From the NCBI RefSeq assembly GCF_002950945.1, contig NZ_CP012673.1:7144501-7208500 (forward strand): DNA of 64,000 nt, given 5' to 3'. Positions 1 through 10,247 of the stretch are shown here, piece by piece. The notes beneath the pieces are model-generated. The model saw only the letters and a list, made by a program, of their open reading frames with translations, ran no database searches and was not told the origin of the DNA. The stretch is from Sorangium cellulosum. Lineage in GTDB: Bacteria; Myxococcota_A; Polyangia; Polyangiales; Polyangiaceae. Numbering within the stretch: the stretch's first letter is position 1; every line of letters begins with the position of its first letter. The translations under genes were made by a program, and so were the position numbers.

Positions 1-2
1 CG

Positions 3-98
3 CGCTCGGCCGAGGAGCTCGCGATCATGCGGTCGATCAAGCGGTCGCTGGATCCGCTGAACCTCATGAACCCGGGGAAGATCCTCGACGTCGGCTGA
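3..98 (+). CDS. C-terminal end of an FAD-linked oxidase (partial)
   Basis: Only the last 31 codons are in the window. They read in frame from position 3 to a TGA at 96-98 and end in a DPLNLMNPGKILDVG-type tail. That tail is characteristic of the C-terminus of FAD-linked oxidases of the D-lactate dehydrogenase / glycolate oxidase GlcD / D-2-hydroxyglutarate dehydrogenase family. The substrate cannot be inferred from this fragment. A hairpin with a following T-rich stretch lies just downstream. Confidence 0.75.
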   Translation, partial: RSAEELAIMRSIKRSLDPLNLMNPGKILDVG

Positions 99-150
99 GC
101 TCGGAGGCGGGGGGCGTCGCGCGCGACGAACACCCCCTCCTCGGGCCCAC

Positions 151-185
151 CGCCCTCCGGGAGGAGGGCGATACCGGTTCTTTTA
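151..185 (+). terminator. Probable intrinsic terminator
   Basis: A perfect 8-bp stem (CGCCCTCC at 151-158, GGAGGGCG at 163-170) with a 4-nt loop is followed by a T-rich stretch around 178-185. It sits 50 bp past the stop of the FAD oxidase and before the convergent gene at 233, so it could serve the plus strand. Confidence 0.55.
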
Positions 186-232
186 TGTCATCCGCAGCGG
201 CCCGCTTGCTCGGCCAGGGGTGACCGCGGCGC

Positions 233-1678
233 TCAGTTGGGGGAGCCGGTCGGAGAGCCGCCGATCGTGAGCTCGTCGTCCACCAGAGACGCCGCCGGGG
301 CCGTCCCGTCGCAGCGATCGTTGATGAACTTCTCGAGGACTTCCTTTCTGCCCGGGAGGAACGTCCCGGTCAGGGCCTCGGACAGCTGGCTCGCCTCGTC
401 GATCTGCACGAAGAAGAGCGAGTTGGGCCAGGTGACCCCGCCGCCGAGGTCCTGCCCGTCCGAGAGCAGGTGGCAGCCGGCGCACGTCTGCGTCGTGGCG
501 CGGTTCAGGATGTTGTCCACGGTGAGCGGCGAGTTCCGCGCGACCAGCCTGTCCGCGATCTTCTGGCGGATGACCGGACCCGCGGTGTTCGCGTAGACGA
601 CGTCGTCGACCATCGAGACGCTCTCGAACTCGTTGTACAGATCGCCGGTCTTCATCTTGATGTCGTTCGCCTTCTGCGCGGAGAGGTTGCCGACCTGCCG
701 GATGAACGCACTCTCGAAGGCGGCCGAGTTCTCGTGCGTCCCCTCGAAGACCTCGTCCGCCGGGTTCGTCTTCACCGTGACGTGATCGACGAAGAGCGCG
801 CATGTCGACGCGTCGGCGGTGTCGCTGCACCTCCGCCGCAGCTTGAACTCCCGGAGGTGCCACTCGGCGAAGTCCACGAAGAAGTTGGTGCGGATCTGCC
901 CGGGGATGCTGGGCCCCGGGACCTTGTTGGTCGCGAGGCCGTAGCTCGACGCCTGCACGATCGGGCCGAAGCCGGGCACGGCGTAGCCGGTGAAGTAGAA
1001 CTGCTCGAGCTTGTACGCGCGGCTCGCGACGTCATCGTCGTTCGAGAGGTCCTGCCAGAACTGGGCCACGGGCAGGCAGGCGTTGACCCCCTGCTCAGGC
1101 GTGGGGTTCGCCAGCGCGCCCTCGAAGATGATGAAGGCTCTCCCGCTGATGTTCGGATCCGCCGTGCTCATCGCGTACACGATGCGGAACTCGCCGCAAT
1201 GCGCGCCGTTCGACGGGGCCAGGTCGAACCGGTTGAAGAGCCCGACCGGGTTGAACTTCACGAGCGACGTCGACGGGAACGGATCCACCGAGGCGAGCTT
1301 CAGCTCCGGCCCCCTCGGGCAGGCGAGGCCGTAGCCCTCCCGGTCGATCCGGCTGTCGTTGCAGTCGCCGGCGGCGTCGCTCGATCCGAAGGTCCGCATC
1401 CATTGCTGGAAGATGCCGGCCGAGGTCTCGGACGCGCGGACGCCGGCGCTCGTCCGGATCTGGTCCATCGTGCGCTCGAACGAGAACCGCGAGAGGATCT
1501 CCGGATCCGTGATCACCAGCGAACGCTGGACGTCCGTGCCGCTCGCCTCGGAGCAGACGAGCGCCTGCGCGGCGTCGTCGATCGACTCGATCTCCCCCGC
1601 GTCGTCGCTCGACGCGACGCACCCGGCGATCGACGCCGCAGACACGAGACAAACACTGAAGACGAGATTTGCCCTCAT
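233..1678 (-). CDS. Secreted lipoprotein-like protein with a CxxCH motif
   Basis: The protein has 481 residues and I do not recognise a named family. It starts with a short signal sequence ending in a lipobox-like SIAGC, so it is probably an outer-surface lipoprotein. Near the C-terminus there is one CAGCH, the haem-binding motif of c-type cytochromes, in the context TTQTCAGCHLLSDG. Myxobacteria and planctomycetes have many large secreted proteins with one such motif and no known role. The start at 1678 was chosen over an in-frame ATG at 1762 because it gives a clean signal peptide and is preceded by an AAAGGA ribosome binding site. The gene is transcribed alone, convergent with the FAD oxidase. 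A link to electron transfer with that neighbour is only a guess. Confidence 0.8.
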   Translation of the reverse strand: MRANLVFSVCLVSAASIAGCVASSDDAGEIESIDDAAQALVCSEASGTDVQRSLVITDPEILSRFSFERTMDQIRTSAGVRASETSAGIFQQWMRTFGSSDAAGDCNDSRIDREGYGLACPRGPELKLASVDPFPSTSLVKFNPVGLFNRFDLAPSNGAHCGEFRIVYAMSTADPNISGRAFIIFEGALANPTPEQGVNACLPVAQFWQDLSNDDDVASRAYKLEQFYFTGYAVPGFGPIVQASSYGLATNKVPGPSIPGQIRTNFFVDFAEWHLREFKLRRRCSDTADASTCALFVDHVTVKTNPADEVFEGTHENSAAFESAFIRQVGNLSAQKANDIKMKTGDLYNEFESVSMVDDVVYANTAGPVIRQKIADRLVARNSPLTVDNILNRATTQTCAGCHLLSDGQDLGGGVTWPNSLFFVQIDEASQLSEALTGTFLPGRKEVLEKFINDRCDGTAPAASLVDDELTIGGSPTGSPN

Positions 1679-2116
1679 ACCCTGTCCTTTCGATTTAGCG
1701 CTGGCTAGGCCGCGCGTCGGTGCCAACCCGACTTGGTTCATTCCTGCGGGTAACAACGGCATCTCTCATGTTAAGTCGGGGTCTCCCGGACGCCACGCGA
1801 CGATCATGCTGCGCACTGTTCCGTCGCCCGCTCGAAGGCTGCTGTCGACGCCCGCTCAGCAATCAAGCGTCATGTGCCCCGACTGCCCTGCCCCTCAGCG
1901 GGCCTCGGGCTCCGGCAAAACACCGTGCGCGGAGCGCGCCGCAGCTGCCCTGGCGACGCGGCGGCGGCGAGGCTCGATTGTACCATCGACGGACAGCGGG
2001 CCCCTCCGCGCCCAGAGTCCGCGTCGCGCCGCGCGGCGAACGCCGCCGTCCATCGGCCTTCCTGGTGCAAAGAAGACGCCGTCGTGCTCATCGCTTCGTG
2101 GTACAGGGAAGGGACG
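1679..2116. other. Intergenic region between divergent genes
   Basis: These 438 bp separate the CxxCH lipoprotein (minus) from the epoxide hydrolase (plus) and must hold both promoters. I see no convincing gene, repeat or recognisable operator. Short open frames here show no protein-like composition. Confidence 0.6.
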
Positions 2117-3010
<894 letters not shown>

Positions 3011-3087
3011 GGAGGCGCCGGCTCCCCGCGCTCGCGCTCGGACCCATTTGACACGGGGCAGCGGCCGATCGAGTCTGCCGGCCGAAC

Positions 3088-4314
3088 ATGCTCCGCCGCA
3101 TCCCTGACCGGAACATCTGGCTCATCTACGGCGCGATTTTCCTGCTCGGGCTCGCGTACGGCATCGCCATCTCGCTCACGGCGGTCTTCCTCGACCAACG
3201 CGGGTTCACGAAGAGCGACATCGGGCTGCTCGCGTCGTGCTTCGCGCTCGGCATCGCCTTGCTCTCGCTGCCGATGGACGCGCTCATCCGCCGTTTCTCG
3301 GCGAAGACCACGCTGGTGCTCTCGCTGATCGGGTACGCGGGCGCGGTCGGCGTCTTCCCTTTCCTGCCGACCTTCGCCGCCATCGCCGCCGTGCGTTTCC
3401 TCGACGGCGCGTGCTCGGTCGGCATCTGGGTGAGCTGCGAGACGATCCTGCTCGCCCGGTCGGACCGGGTGAACAAGGCGTTCGTCACGAGCCTCTACGC
3501 GGTGTCGATGGCGCTCGGCTACGTGCTCGGCCCGCTCTGCGCGCCGCTCATCCTCGCGCTCTCCTCGATGCACACGGCGTTTCTGCTCTCGTGTATCATC
3601 TCCCTGGCCTCGGCGTGCCTCGTCCTTTCGCGCCTCGACCGCGACCTGCCGGGCGCGGCCCACGCGCACGGAGCGGCCGCCGCGGCGAGCGGCGCCGAGC
3701 CGCCGGCGTCCTCGGCGTCGATCCTCTGGCGCATCAAGACCGCGTGCTTCGCGACCTTCGCCTACGGTTATTTCCAGGCGTCGGTCGTCCTGTTCCTCCC
3801 GCTCTACCTGATGGCGTCGAAGGGCGTCACGCTCGAGCAGACGATCCGGATCCCCGCGTTCTTCGCGGTGGGCATGCTCGCCTTCAGCAACGTCGCCGGC
3901 CGGGTCGGCGACCGCCACGGCCACCTGTTCCTCATGCGTGTGCTCGGCGCGATCGGCACGCTGATGGTCCTCGGCTTCGTGTACCTCGACCGATACGATG
4001 TGATGTGCGTGGTCGTCCTCGTCGCGGGGGCGACGCTCGCGTCGATCTCGCCGCTCAGCCTCGCGCTCCAGGGCGTGGTCACGGCGCCGCGCGACTACAG
4101 CCGCGCGAACTCGCTCTACAACGTCTTCTACGCCGCGGGGATGCTCCTCGGTCCCCCGCTGTCGAGCGTCATCTACGAGCGGGCCGGCGGGGCCGCGATG
4201 ATTTACCACCTCGCGGCGCTGTGGGCCGCGTTCGTCGTGTTCACCATCGTGTTCGCGGGAGACGACCCGGCGGCGCGGCGCGGCGAGCGAGGCGGCATCG
4301 AGGCGGCCGCCTGA
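3088..4314 (+). CDS. MFS transporter
   Basis: A 408-residue inner-membrane protein with about 12 hydrophobic segments in two halves joined by an Ala-rich hydrophilic loop near residues 190-210. This is the layout of the major facilitator superfamily. The first half has a short basic loop (IRRFSAK) after TM2, at the position of the family's conserved motif A. Length and pattern resemble YcaD/YfkF-like drug or metabolite exporters. The substrate is unknown. It starts 78 bp after the epoxide hydrolase on the same strand and may be co-transcribed. No strong ribosome binding site is visible. Confidence 0.88.
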   Translation: MLRRIPDRNIWLIYGAIFLLGLAYGIAISLTAVFLDQRGFTKSDIGLLASCFALGIALLSLPMDALIRRFSAKTTLVLSLIGYAGAVGVFPFLPTFAAIAAVRFLDGACSVGIWVSCETILLARSDRVNKAFVTSLYAVSMALGYVLGPLCAPLILALSSMHTAFLLSCIISLASACLVLSRLDRDLPGAAHAHGAAAAASGAEPPASSASILWRIKTACFATFAYGYFQASVVLFLPLYLMASKGVTLEQTIRIPAFFAVGMLAFSNVAGRVGDRHGHLFLMRVLGAIGTLMVLGFVYLDRYDVMCVVVLVAGATLASISPLSLALQGVVTAPRDYSRANSLYNVFYAAGMLLGPPLSSVIYERAGGAAMIYHLAALWAAFVVFTIVFAGDDPAARRGERGGIEAAA

Positions 4315-4456
4315 GCGCCGGCCCCGGCACGCCGCAGGGTCTCTCGACGTTCATCGCCCCCCACCGGACCAGGCCATCGATCTGCGCCCTGCGGCAGCGG
4401 CTCCAGCGCGGTCGCATCGTCCAGATCGATGGGACAATCGACGGCATCGCGCGCCG

Positions 4457-6028
4457 ATGAGAACACCTCGCAAGACGCTCACGACCGCCGAGTTCGGCGA
4501 CTTCCAGACACCACATGAGCTCGCAGGCCAGGTCCTCGCTCTGATCAAGCGGACCGGTGTGCGCCCGGCTTCCCTCCTCGAGCCGACCTCCGGCGTGGGC
4601 AATTTCGTCTTCGCCGCCGCCCGCGAGTTCGCGGCGTGCAGCACGATCGTCGGCATCGAGATCAATGGCGCCCACCTCGCGGCAGCGCGCAGCAACCCGG
4701 AGATGCAGCGCAACGAAGGCAGGATCAGGCTGCACCATGCCGACGTCTTCGACATCGATCTCCCGGAGATCATGGCAGGCTTACCGCGACCGCTGCTCGT
4801 GGTCGGCAATCCGCCCTGGGTCACCAGCGCGTCGCTCGGATCGCTCGGGTCGGACAACCTCCCGCAGAAGAGCAACTTTCAACGCCACAGCGGGATGGAC
4901 GCCCTCACGGGCAGGAGCAACTTCGACATCTCGGAGTGGATCTGCATCAGGATCCTGAGGGCGATCTCAGGCGAAGACGCCACGATGGCCGTCCTGTGCA
5001 AGTCGAGCGTGGCCAGGAAGCTGATGCGGCACTGCGCGTCCGAGAAGCTGATGTTCCGACAGGCTGCCATGTATGCCATCGACGCAAAGAGGCACTTCGG
5101 AGCCGCGGTCGATGCGTGCCTGTTCACCTGCAGCGGGACGGACACGCAGCCGAGCTACAGCTGCGACGTCTACGCCGGACTGGAGATCGCTCGGCCAGAG
5201 AGGACGCTCAGGTTCGACGAATCCAGCGCTGCATCGGACCCCGAGGCGTTCTCGAAGGTACGTCACCTGGCGGGTCAGAACCAGGTCTCGTGGCGCTCCG
5301 GGATCAAGCACGACGCTGCGAAGCTGGTGGAGCTGCGCAAGCTCGCCGGCAACACGTTCCAGAACAGCCTCGGCGAGGTCGTGGAGCTCGAGCGCGGGCT
5401 CCTGCACCCCATGCTCAAGAGCTCGGATCTCGCCAACGCGAGGATCGACGACAATCGGCTCTGGATGCTCGTCACGCAGCGACACATCGGAGAAGAGACC
5501 CGGTACATCGAGGCGCGATTCCCGAAGACGTGGGCCTATCTTCAGTCGCACCGCGACGTGTTCCGGGCGCGAGCGAGCTCGATCTACAAGGGAAAGCCGG
5601 ACTTCTCGATCTTCGGCGTGGGAGACTATACCTTCGCGGAGTGGAAGGTCGCCATCTCCGGCATGTACAAATCCTTCAGGTTCGCTGCCGTCGGGCCCCT
5701 CCACAAGAAGCCGGTCGTCTTCGACGATACCTGCTACTTCCTGCCTTGCACCGGGGAGGCCCAGGCGCGCGCGGTGTGCGCGTTGCTCTCGACGCGAGAG
5801 TCGCTCGAGTATTACTCGTCCCTGGTGCACTGGGGGGACAAACGTCCGATCACCAAGGACGTGCTGAACCGGCTCGACCTCTCCAAGCTGGCCCGTCATG
5901 GGAAGGCTGAAGGGCTGATCCTCGCCAGGGCCAGCGGGCTCGGGAACTGCTCCGAGTCCCAGGTCCTCGCGGAGATCCAGGGTCTTGCGGAAGACAAGCA
6001 GCGCAGCTTGCCCATGGAGATTCAGTAA
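4457..6028 (+). CDS. Orphan DNA adenine-N6 methyltransferase
   Basis: A 523-residue protein with an N-terminal SAM-dependent methyltransferase domain. The pieces are GDFQTPHELA (14-23, the FxTP region of N6-adenine enzymes), motif I LEPTSGVGNF (41-50), a motif-II acid around I67-E68, and catalytic motif IV NPPW at 118-121. The C-terminal 300 residues have no motif I recognise and could be a target-recognition domain. No restriction endonuclease, specificity subunit or helicase lies next to it, so it is an orphan modifier or the remains of a restriction-modification or BREX-type system. Codon use is visibly less GC-biased than in its neighbours, suggesting horizontal transfer. It is convergent with serA. 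No clear ribosome binding site precedes the ATG. Confidence 0.82.
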   Translation: MRTPRKTLTTAEFGDFQTPHELAGQVLALIKRTGVRPASLLEPTSGVGNFVFAAAREFAACSTIVGIEINGAHLAAARSNPEMQRNEGRIRLHHADVFDIDLPEIMAGLPRPLLVVGNPPWVTSASLGSLGSDNLPQKSNFQRHSGMDALTGRSNFDISEWICIRILRAISGEDATMAVLCKSSVARKLMRHCASEKLMFRQAAMYAIDAKRHFGAAVDACLFTCSGTDTQPSYSCDVYAGLEIARPERTLRFDESSAASDPEAFSKVRHLAGQNQVSWRSGIKHDAAKLVELRKLAGNTFQNSLGEVVELERGLLHPMLKSSDLANARIDDNRLWMLVTQRHIGEETRYIEARFPKTWAYLQSHRDVFRARASSIYKGKPDFSIFGVGDYTFAEWKVAISGMYKSFRFAAVGPLHKKPVVFDDTCYFLPCTGEAQARAVCALLSTRESLEYYSSLVHWGDKRPITKDVLNRLDLSKLARHGKAEGLILARASGLGNCSESQVLAEIQGLAEDKQRSLPMEIQ

Positions 6029-6063
6029 GGATAACCGGGGATCGCGCCGGGGGGTCACGCCGC

Positions 6064-6145
6064 GGCCACGTTCGTGGCCAGGCAGACCCCAGCGCCGCAC
6101 GACGAGCGCCCTCGCCAGGGCCGGGCGGCCCACGGGAGAGGGCGC
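6064..6145. terminator. Two hairpins between convergent genes
   Basis: A 7-bp stem with a TT loop (6064-6070 with 6073-6079) is followed by a nested hairpin: outer stem GCGCCCTC 6106-6113 with GAGGGCGC 6138-6145, inner stem 6118-6122 with 6127-6131. They lie between the converging methyltransferase and serA genes, where a bidirectional terminator is expected. There is no T-run, so intrinsic termination is uncertain. Confidence 0.4.
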
Positions 6146-6150
6146 CGGCG

Positions 6151-7398
6151 TCAGTAGAGGACGCGCGTCCGGATGCTGGTCTCCAGCGCCCCGATACGCC
6201 GGCTCACCTCCGCCGACACGTCCTGCGACAGATCCATGATGAGGTAGCCGATGTTCGCGTCCGTCGACAGCACCTGGCTGTCGATGTTCGCGTTCACGTC
6301 CGACACGATGCGGTTCACGTCGCGGAGCACGCCAGGCACGTTGCGGTGCACGTTGAGGATGCGGTGCGTGCCCTTCAGCGGCGGCAGCTCGACGTTCGGG
6401 AAGTTCACCGCGCTCGTCGTCGCCCCGATGGTCACGAGCTGCGTCAGCGCGCGCGACACCTCGCGGCCGATGGACTCCTGCGCCTCCTCGGTCGAGCCGC
6501 CGATGTGCGGCGTCAGGATCACGTTGGGCAGGCGCTGCAGCGCGGTGTGGAAGCCGTCCGAGTTCGACTCGGGCTCCTCCGGGTACACGTCGATCGCCGC
6601 GCCCGCGAGGTGCCCGCTCTTCAGCGCCTCGGCCAGCGCCGGGATCACCACGACCGAGCCGCGGCTCGCGTTGAGCAGGTACGAGCCCTTGCGCATGTGC
6701 GCGAGCTCGGCGGCGCCGATCATGTTGCGCGTCTCCGGCGTGGCCGGGACGTGGAGCGACACGAAATCCGACTCCGCGAGCAGCGCCGGGAGCGTCGGCA
6801 GGGCGCGGTTGTTGCCCATCGGGAGCTTCTGGGCGATGTCGTAGTAGACGACGCGCATCCCCATCGCCTCGGCGAGCACGCCGAGCTGCTGGCCGATGTG
6901 GCCGTAGCCGATCAGGCCGATGGTCTTGCCGCGGATCTCGTAGCAGGCCTTCGAGACCTTCTTCCAGGTGCCGTCGTGCACCTCGCGCGAGCGGTCGCCG
7001 AGCTGCCGGGCGAGCATGATGCACTCGCCGATGATCATCTCGGCCACGCTGCGCGTGTTGCTGAACGGCGCGTTGAACACGGGCACGCCGCGCCGGTTGG
7101 CGGCCTCCAGGTCGACCTGGTTCGTGCCGATGCAGAAGCAGCCGATGGAGATCAGCTTGTCCGCCTTCTCCAGCACCCGCGCGGTGACGTGCGTCTTGCT
7201 GCGGATGCCGAGCACGTCGACGCCGGCGAGCGCGGCGATCAGCTCGTCCTCCTTCAGCGCCGAGCTCCGCGTCTCGATCTCGAACGACCGCGACCGGAAG
7301 ATCTCGTGCGCGCTCTGGTGGATGTTCTCGAGGAGGAGCACCTTGACGGGCTCCTTCACGGCCGGGGGGGTGGACTGAAATTTAGTAGAAGAGGGCAT
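6151..7398 (-). CDS. serA: D-3-phosphoglycerate dehydrogenase
   Basis: Catalyses NAD-dependent oxidation of 3-phosphoglycerate, the first step of serine synthesis. The 415 residues match the E. coli-type SerA length (about 410). Visible features are the Rossmann motif GLIGYGHIGQQ (161-171), Arg in the NASRG segment (R246), the catalytic His in LTPHIGG (H298), and a C-terminal ACT domain (about 344-415) of the kind that binds serine for feedback inhibition. The start at 7398 was chosen because the 59 codons further upstream are Arg/Ala-rich and unlike SerA N-termini. The gene is divergent from the HtrA-like protease. Confidence 0.95.
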   Translation of the reverse strand: MPSSTKFQSTPPAVKEPVKVLLLENIHQSAHEIFRSRSFEIETRSSALKEDELIAALAGVDVLGIRSKTHVTARVLEKADKLISIGCFCIGTNQVDLEAANRRGVPVFNAPFSNTRSVAEMIIGECIMLARQLGDRSREVHDGTWKKVSKACYEIRGKTIGLIGYGHIGQQLGVLAEAMGMRVVYYDIAQKLPMGNNRALPTLPALLAESDFVSLHVPATPETRNMIGAAELAHMRKGSYLLNASRGSVVVIPALAEALKSGHLAGAAIDVYPEEPESNSDGFHTALQRLPNVILTPHIGGSTEEAQESIGREVSRALTQLVTIGATTSAVNFPNVELPPLKGTHRILNVHRNVPGVLRDVNRIVSDVNANIDSQVLSTDANIGYLIMDLSQDVSAEVSRRIGALETSIRTRVLY

Positions 7399-7613
7399 GG
7401 TCGAATCCGTCAGCGCCACCTCTACCGCAAGTTGGCCGGATTGCACCTGGGATCCGATCCGGCGCGGACGCCGTTGGCCCGCCGCCCCGCACAGCCGCTC
7501 GGCGACGGGCGCGCCCGCCGCCGAGAAGACGCGCCGCCCGCCGCGCCGCCCCACGGTTGGCACGCACCCCCGCAAAGAAGACGTCTTGCCCGCCGCGGGC
7601 TAGATTGCGCCGC

Positions 7614-8789
7614 ATGCGCCACCACCGACACGCTCGCCCTGCCCTCGTCGCCGTCGCCGCGCTCGCCGCCGCCCTCAGCTGCCTCGGATGCAAGGGGAAG
7701 CCCAGCCCTGGCGGCCAGGCGCCGAGCGCGACGCCCGTGCCCCTGACGCCCCAGGCGCCCCAGGCGCCCACGGCGATCGACGCGCAGCCGCCCGTCACGC
7801 CACCGTCGAAGACCTCGCTCATCGAGGACGAACGCAACTCGATCTCCGTGTTCCGCGAGGTCGCGCCCTCGACGGTGTTCGTCACGCAGCGGCGCCTCGT
7901 CGTCGACCGCATGTGGGGGACCGCGGTCGAGGTGCCCGCCGGGTCCGGGTCGGGCTTCGTCTGGGACGCCGACGGGCACATCGTCACGAACTTCCACGTC
8001 GTGGACAACGCACAATCCCTCCTGGTCCGGCTGCAGGGCGAGAAGACGTTCCCGGCGCGGCTCGTCGGGATCGAGCCGCGCAAGGACATCGCGGTGCTCA
8101 AGATCGACGCGCCGAAGGAGCTGCTCAAGCCGATCCAGGTCGCGCCCCTGCGCGAGCCGCTCGAGGTCGGCCAGAAGGCGATCGCGATCGGCAACCCGTT
8201 CGGCCTCGACCACACCCTGACGACCGGCATCATCAGCGCGCTCGGGCGTCAGGTCGAGGGCGCGGGCGGCGTCAGCATCCGCGACATGATCCAGACCGAC
8301 GCCGCCATCAACCCCGGCAACTCCGGCGGCCCGCTGCTCGACTCGAGCGGGCACCTCATCGGGATGAACACGATGATCTTCTCGAAGAGCGGCTCCTCCG
8401 CCGGCATCGGCTTCGCCGTGCCCTCGACGACGATCGCGCGGGTCGTCCCGCAGATCATCAAGACCGGCAAGGCCGAGCAGGTCGGCCTCGGCATCCAGCT
8501 CGACCCGGCCCACCGCCTCGAGCGCCGCAACGGCATCCGCGGCGTCATCGTGATGTCCGTCGTCCCGGGCGGCCCCGCCGACAAGGCCGGCCTGCGCGGC
8601 CTCTCCGAGGGCGACCGCGGGCTCGTGCTGGGCGACGTGATCGTCGGCATCGACGGCACCCCCATCACCGACTACGACGCGCTCTACAACGCGCTCGACC
8701 AGAAGAAGCCGGGCGACAAGGTGAAGGTCGAGCTGCTCCGCAACGGGCAGAAGGTCACGGTCGAGGTCGCGGTCGAGCTCATCTCCTGA
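7614..8789 (+). CDS. HtrA/Deg-family serine protease lipoprotein
   Basis: A 391-residue envelope protease for misfolded proteins. The N-terminus is a lipoprotein signal (Cys at 23 or 26 after a hydrophobic run), followed by a Pro/Ala-rich linker to about residue 65. The trypsin-like domain carries H128 (NFHVVDN), D158 (KDIAVLKI) and S237 (NPGNSGGPL). One PDZ domain follows (about 285-390). A single PDZ domain is DegS-like, but membrane attachment here is by lipid rather than a transmembrane helix. ATG 7614 is preferred because the in-frame GTG at 7557 adds residues that disrupt the signal peptide. The gene stands alone, divergent from serA. Confidence 0.92.
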   Translation: MRHHRHARPALVAVAALAAALSCLGCKGKPSPGGQAPSATPVPLTPQAPQAPTAIDAQPPVTPPSKTSLIEDERNSISVFREVAPSTVFVTQRRLVVDRMWGTAVEVPAGSGSGFVWDADGHIVTNFHVVDNAQSLLVRLQGEKTFPARLVGIEPRKDIAVLKIDAPKELLKPIQVAPLREPLEVGQKAIAIGNPFGLDHTLTTGIISALGRQVEGAGGVSIRDMIQTDAAINPGNSGGPLLDSSGHLIGMNTMIFSKSGSSAGIGFAVPSTTIARVVPQIIKTGKAEQVGLGIQLDPAHRLERRNGIRGVIVMSVVPGGPADKAGLRGLSEGDRGLVLGDVIVGIDGTPITDYDALYNALDQKKPGDKVKVELLRNGQKVTVEVAVELIS

Positions 8790-8801
8790 GCCGCGGCGCC
8801 C

Positions 8802-8852
8802 GCGCCCGGGCGCCCGCCCCGCGCCGAGGCCGCCGCCCCGGCGCCCGGGCGC
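8802..8852. terminator. GC-rich palindromes between convergent genes
   Basis: The 12-bp palindrome GCGCCCGGGCGC occurs twice (8802-8813 and 8841-8852) in the 81-bp gap between the converging protease and DUF1552 genes. It could form hairpins that end transcripts from either side. No T-run is present. Confidence 0.3.
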
Positions 8853-8870
8853 GGAGCCCGCGCGCGGCGA

Positions 8871-10247
8871 TCACTTGACGATCTCGCCGAGCAGCCCGCC
8901 CTCCAGGCTGGGGTCGCCGAAGTCGTCGAGCGGGCCGCCGGAGGCGTTTTTGCACCCGACCGCCGCGCCGATCGTGCTCAGGAGCTTGTTGTTCTTGGCC
9001 GACACGTCGACGAGCTGGCCGGTCTTCAGGTAGCCGGCGGCGCCGCCGGCGAGGATGTACGGGACCCGGCGGAACGAGTGCCACTTGTCGCCGAGATCGT
9101 TGAGCCACACGGCCACGCCGTGGTCGAGCAGCGTCCCCGACCCGAGCTCGTACGCCGAGAGCCTGTCGAGCAGGTGCTTGAACATCCGCGCGTGGATCCG
9201 GTCGATCTGGTGGTGCAGCTCCTGAGCGCCCTCGATCGGCGGGCCCTCGTCGCCGTCGCCGTCGATGCGGTGGGAGATCTTGTGGAAGCTCTTCTGCCGC
9301 ACGCCGTGGATCGTGTACTCGGTCGCGTCGTTGCCGTCGCCCACCTGGAGGGTCGCCGCGCGCGTGACGCCGCACGCCATCGCGAGCGCGATGATGTCGA
9401 GCTGCATGCGCGCGACGGCCTCGATGTTGTCGTGGTCGCCGGCCGCCCCGGCGATCGCCTCCATCTCCGCGACCTTCTCCGGCGGCAGCTCGCACGACAT
9501 CGCGACCTCGACGTCCCGGATGCTGTCGAAGTGGAGCTCCAGCCGCGCGCGATCGCCCTTGCTGAGGTCCCTCCGGCTCATGAGCGCCTGCATCTCCGCG
9601 CGGACCAGGTCGTTCACGCTGGCGCGGCGCTCGGAGAGCGCCTTCTGGACCGCGGGCTCGACGTTCGAGAGCCCGAAGAGCTTCTGGTACGCGTTGTACG
9701 GGTTGCGCTCGGCGGCGCGGAGCTGCTTCGGCCCGCGGTACGAGAGCACCTCGTCGAGGTACCCGACCTTCCTGCCCGCGTAGAGCGTCAGCGGCTCGAC
9801 GCCGGGCGCGTTGAGCTCGCGCGCGATGCGGTTGTCGATCGACTCCCCCATCGCGAGCGACTCGTTGCCCGACGGGTCCTCCGAGACGCGCGCGGCCGTG
9901 AGGCACTGGTTGCCGCCGCCGGCGTGGCCGCACCCGTTGTCCCGGAACGCGAAGCTGATCCCGCGCACCATGATCAGCTTCTCGGCGTAGTCCTTGAGCT
10001 CGCTCACCGCCCGATCCGCGTCCTGCTCCAGGGACTGAACGGTCAGTGGGCCGACGCGGCTCGGCCAGAACATCTCGGGCTCGTCGTCGACCTCCTGCGC
10101 GACGCCGTTCGCCTGGCGCATGAAGATCGCGAAGGGCGGCACGTCGCCCGTCCCGGCCGAGGCGCGCCGCGGCGCGAACGTCTCGAGGAACGGGAGCGCG
10201 ACCGTGACGCCGAACAGGCCTCGAAGCACACGTCGTCGGGTGATCAT
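8871..10247 (-). CDS. DUF1552-family secreted protein
   Basis: A 458-residue protein of unknown biochemical function that I place in the DUF1552 family. The N-terminus MITRRRVLRGLFG followed by a hydrophobic stretch ending at RRASA resembles a twin-arginine export signal. The body has the RQANGV, MVRG and GHAGGGN-type segments I associate with this family, whose members almost always sit beside a DUF1592/DUF1588 partner, as here. Its ATG overlaps the partner's TGA by 4 bp (ATGA at 10244-10247), implying translational coupling and a joint role at the cell surface. Confidence 0.8.
   Translation of the reverse strand: MITRRRVLRGLFGVTVALPFLETFAPRRASAGTGDVPPFAIFMRQANGVAQEVDDEPEMFWPSRVGPLTVQSLEQDADRAVSELKDYAEKLIMVRGISFAFRDNGCGHAGGGNQCLTAARVSEDPSGNESLAMGESIDNRIARELNAPGVEPLTLYAGRKVGYLDEVLSYRGPKQLRAAERNPYNAYQKLFGLSNVEPAVQKALSERRASVNDLVRAEMQALMSRRDLSKGDRARLELHFDSIRDVEVAMSCELPPEKVAEMEAIAGAAGDHDNIEAVARMQLDIIALAMACGVTRAATLQVGDGNDATEYTIHGVRQKSFHKISHRIDGDGDEGPPIEGAQELHHQIDRIHARMFKHLLDRLSAYELGSGTLLDHGVAVWLNDLGDKWHSFRRVPYILAGGAAGYLKTGQLVDVSAKNNKLLSTIGAAVGCKNASGGPLDDFGDPSLEGGLLGEIVK

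Noticed and set aside
470..1708. Long open frame antisense to the CxxCH lipoprotein
   Set aside because: Arg/Val/Asp-rich composition typical of GC-skewed antisense frames; the minus-strand protein has a signal peptide and coherent motifs.
4967..7024. 685-codon minus-strand frame spanning methyltransferase and serA
   Set aside because: Covers two genes with clear motifs in other frames and has no domain structure itself.
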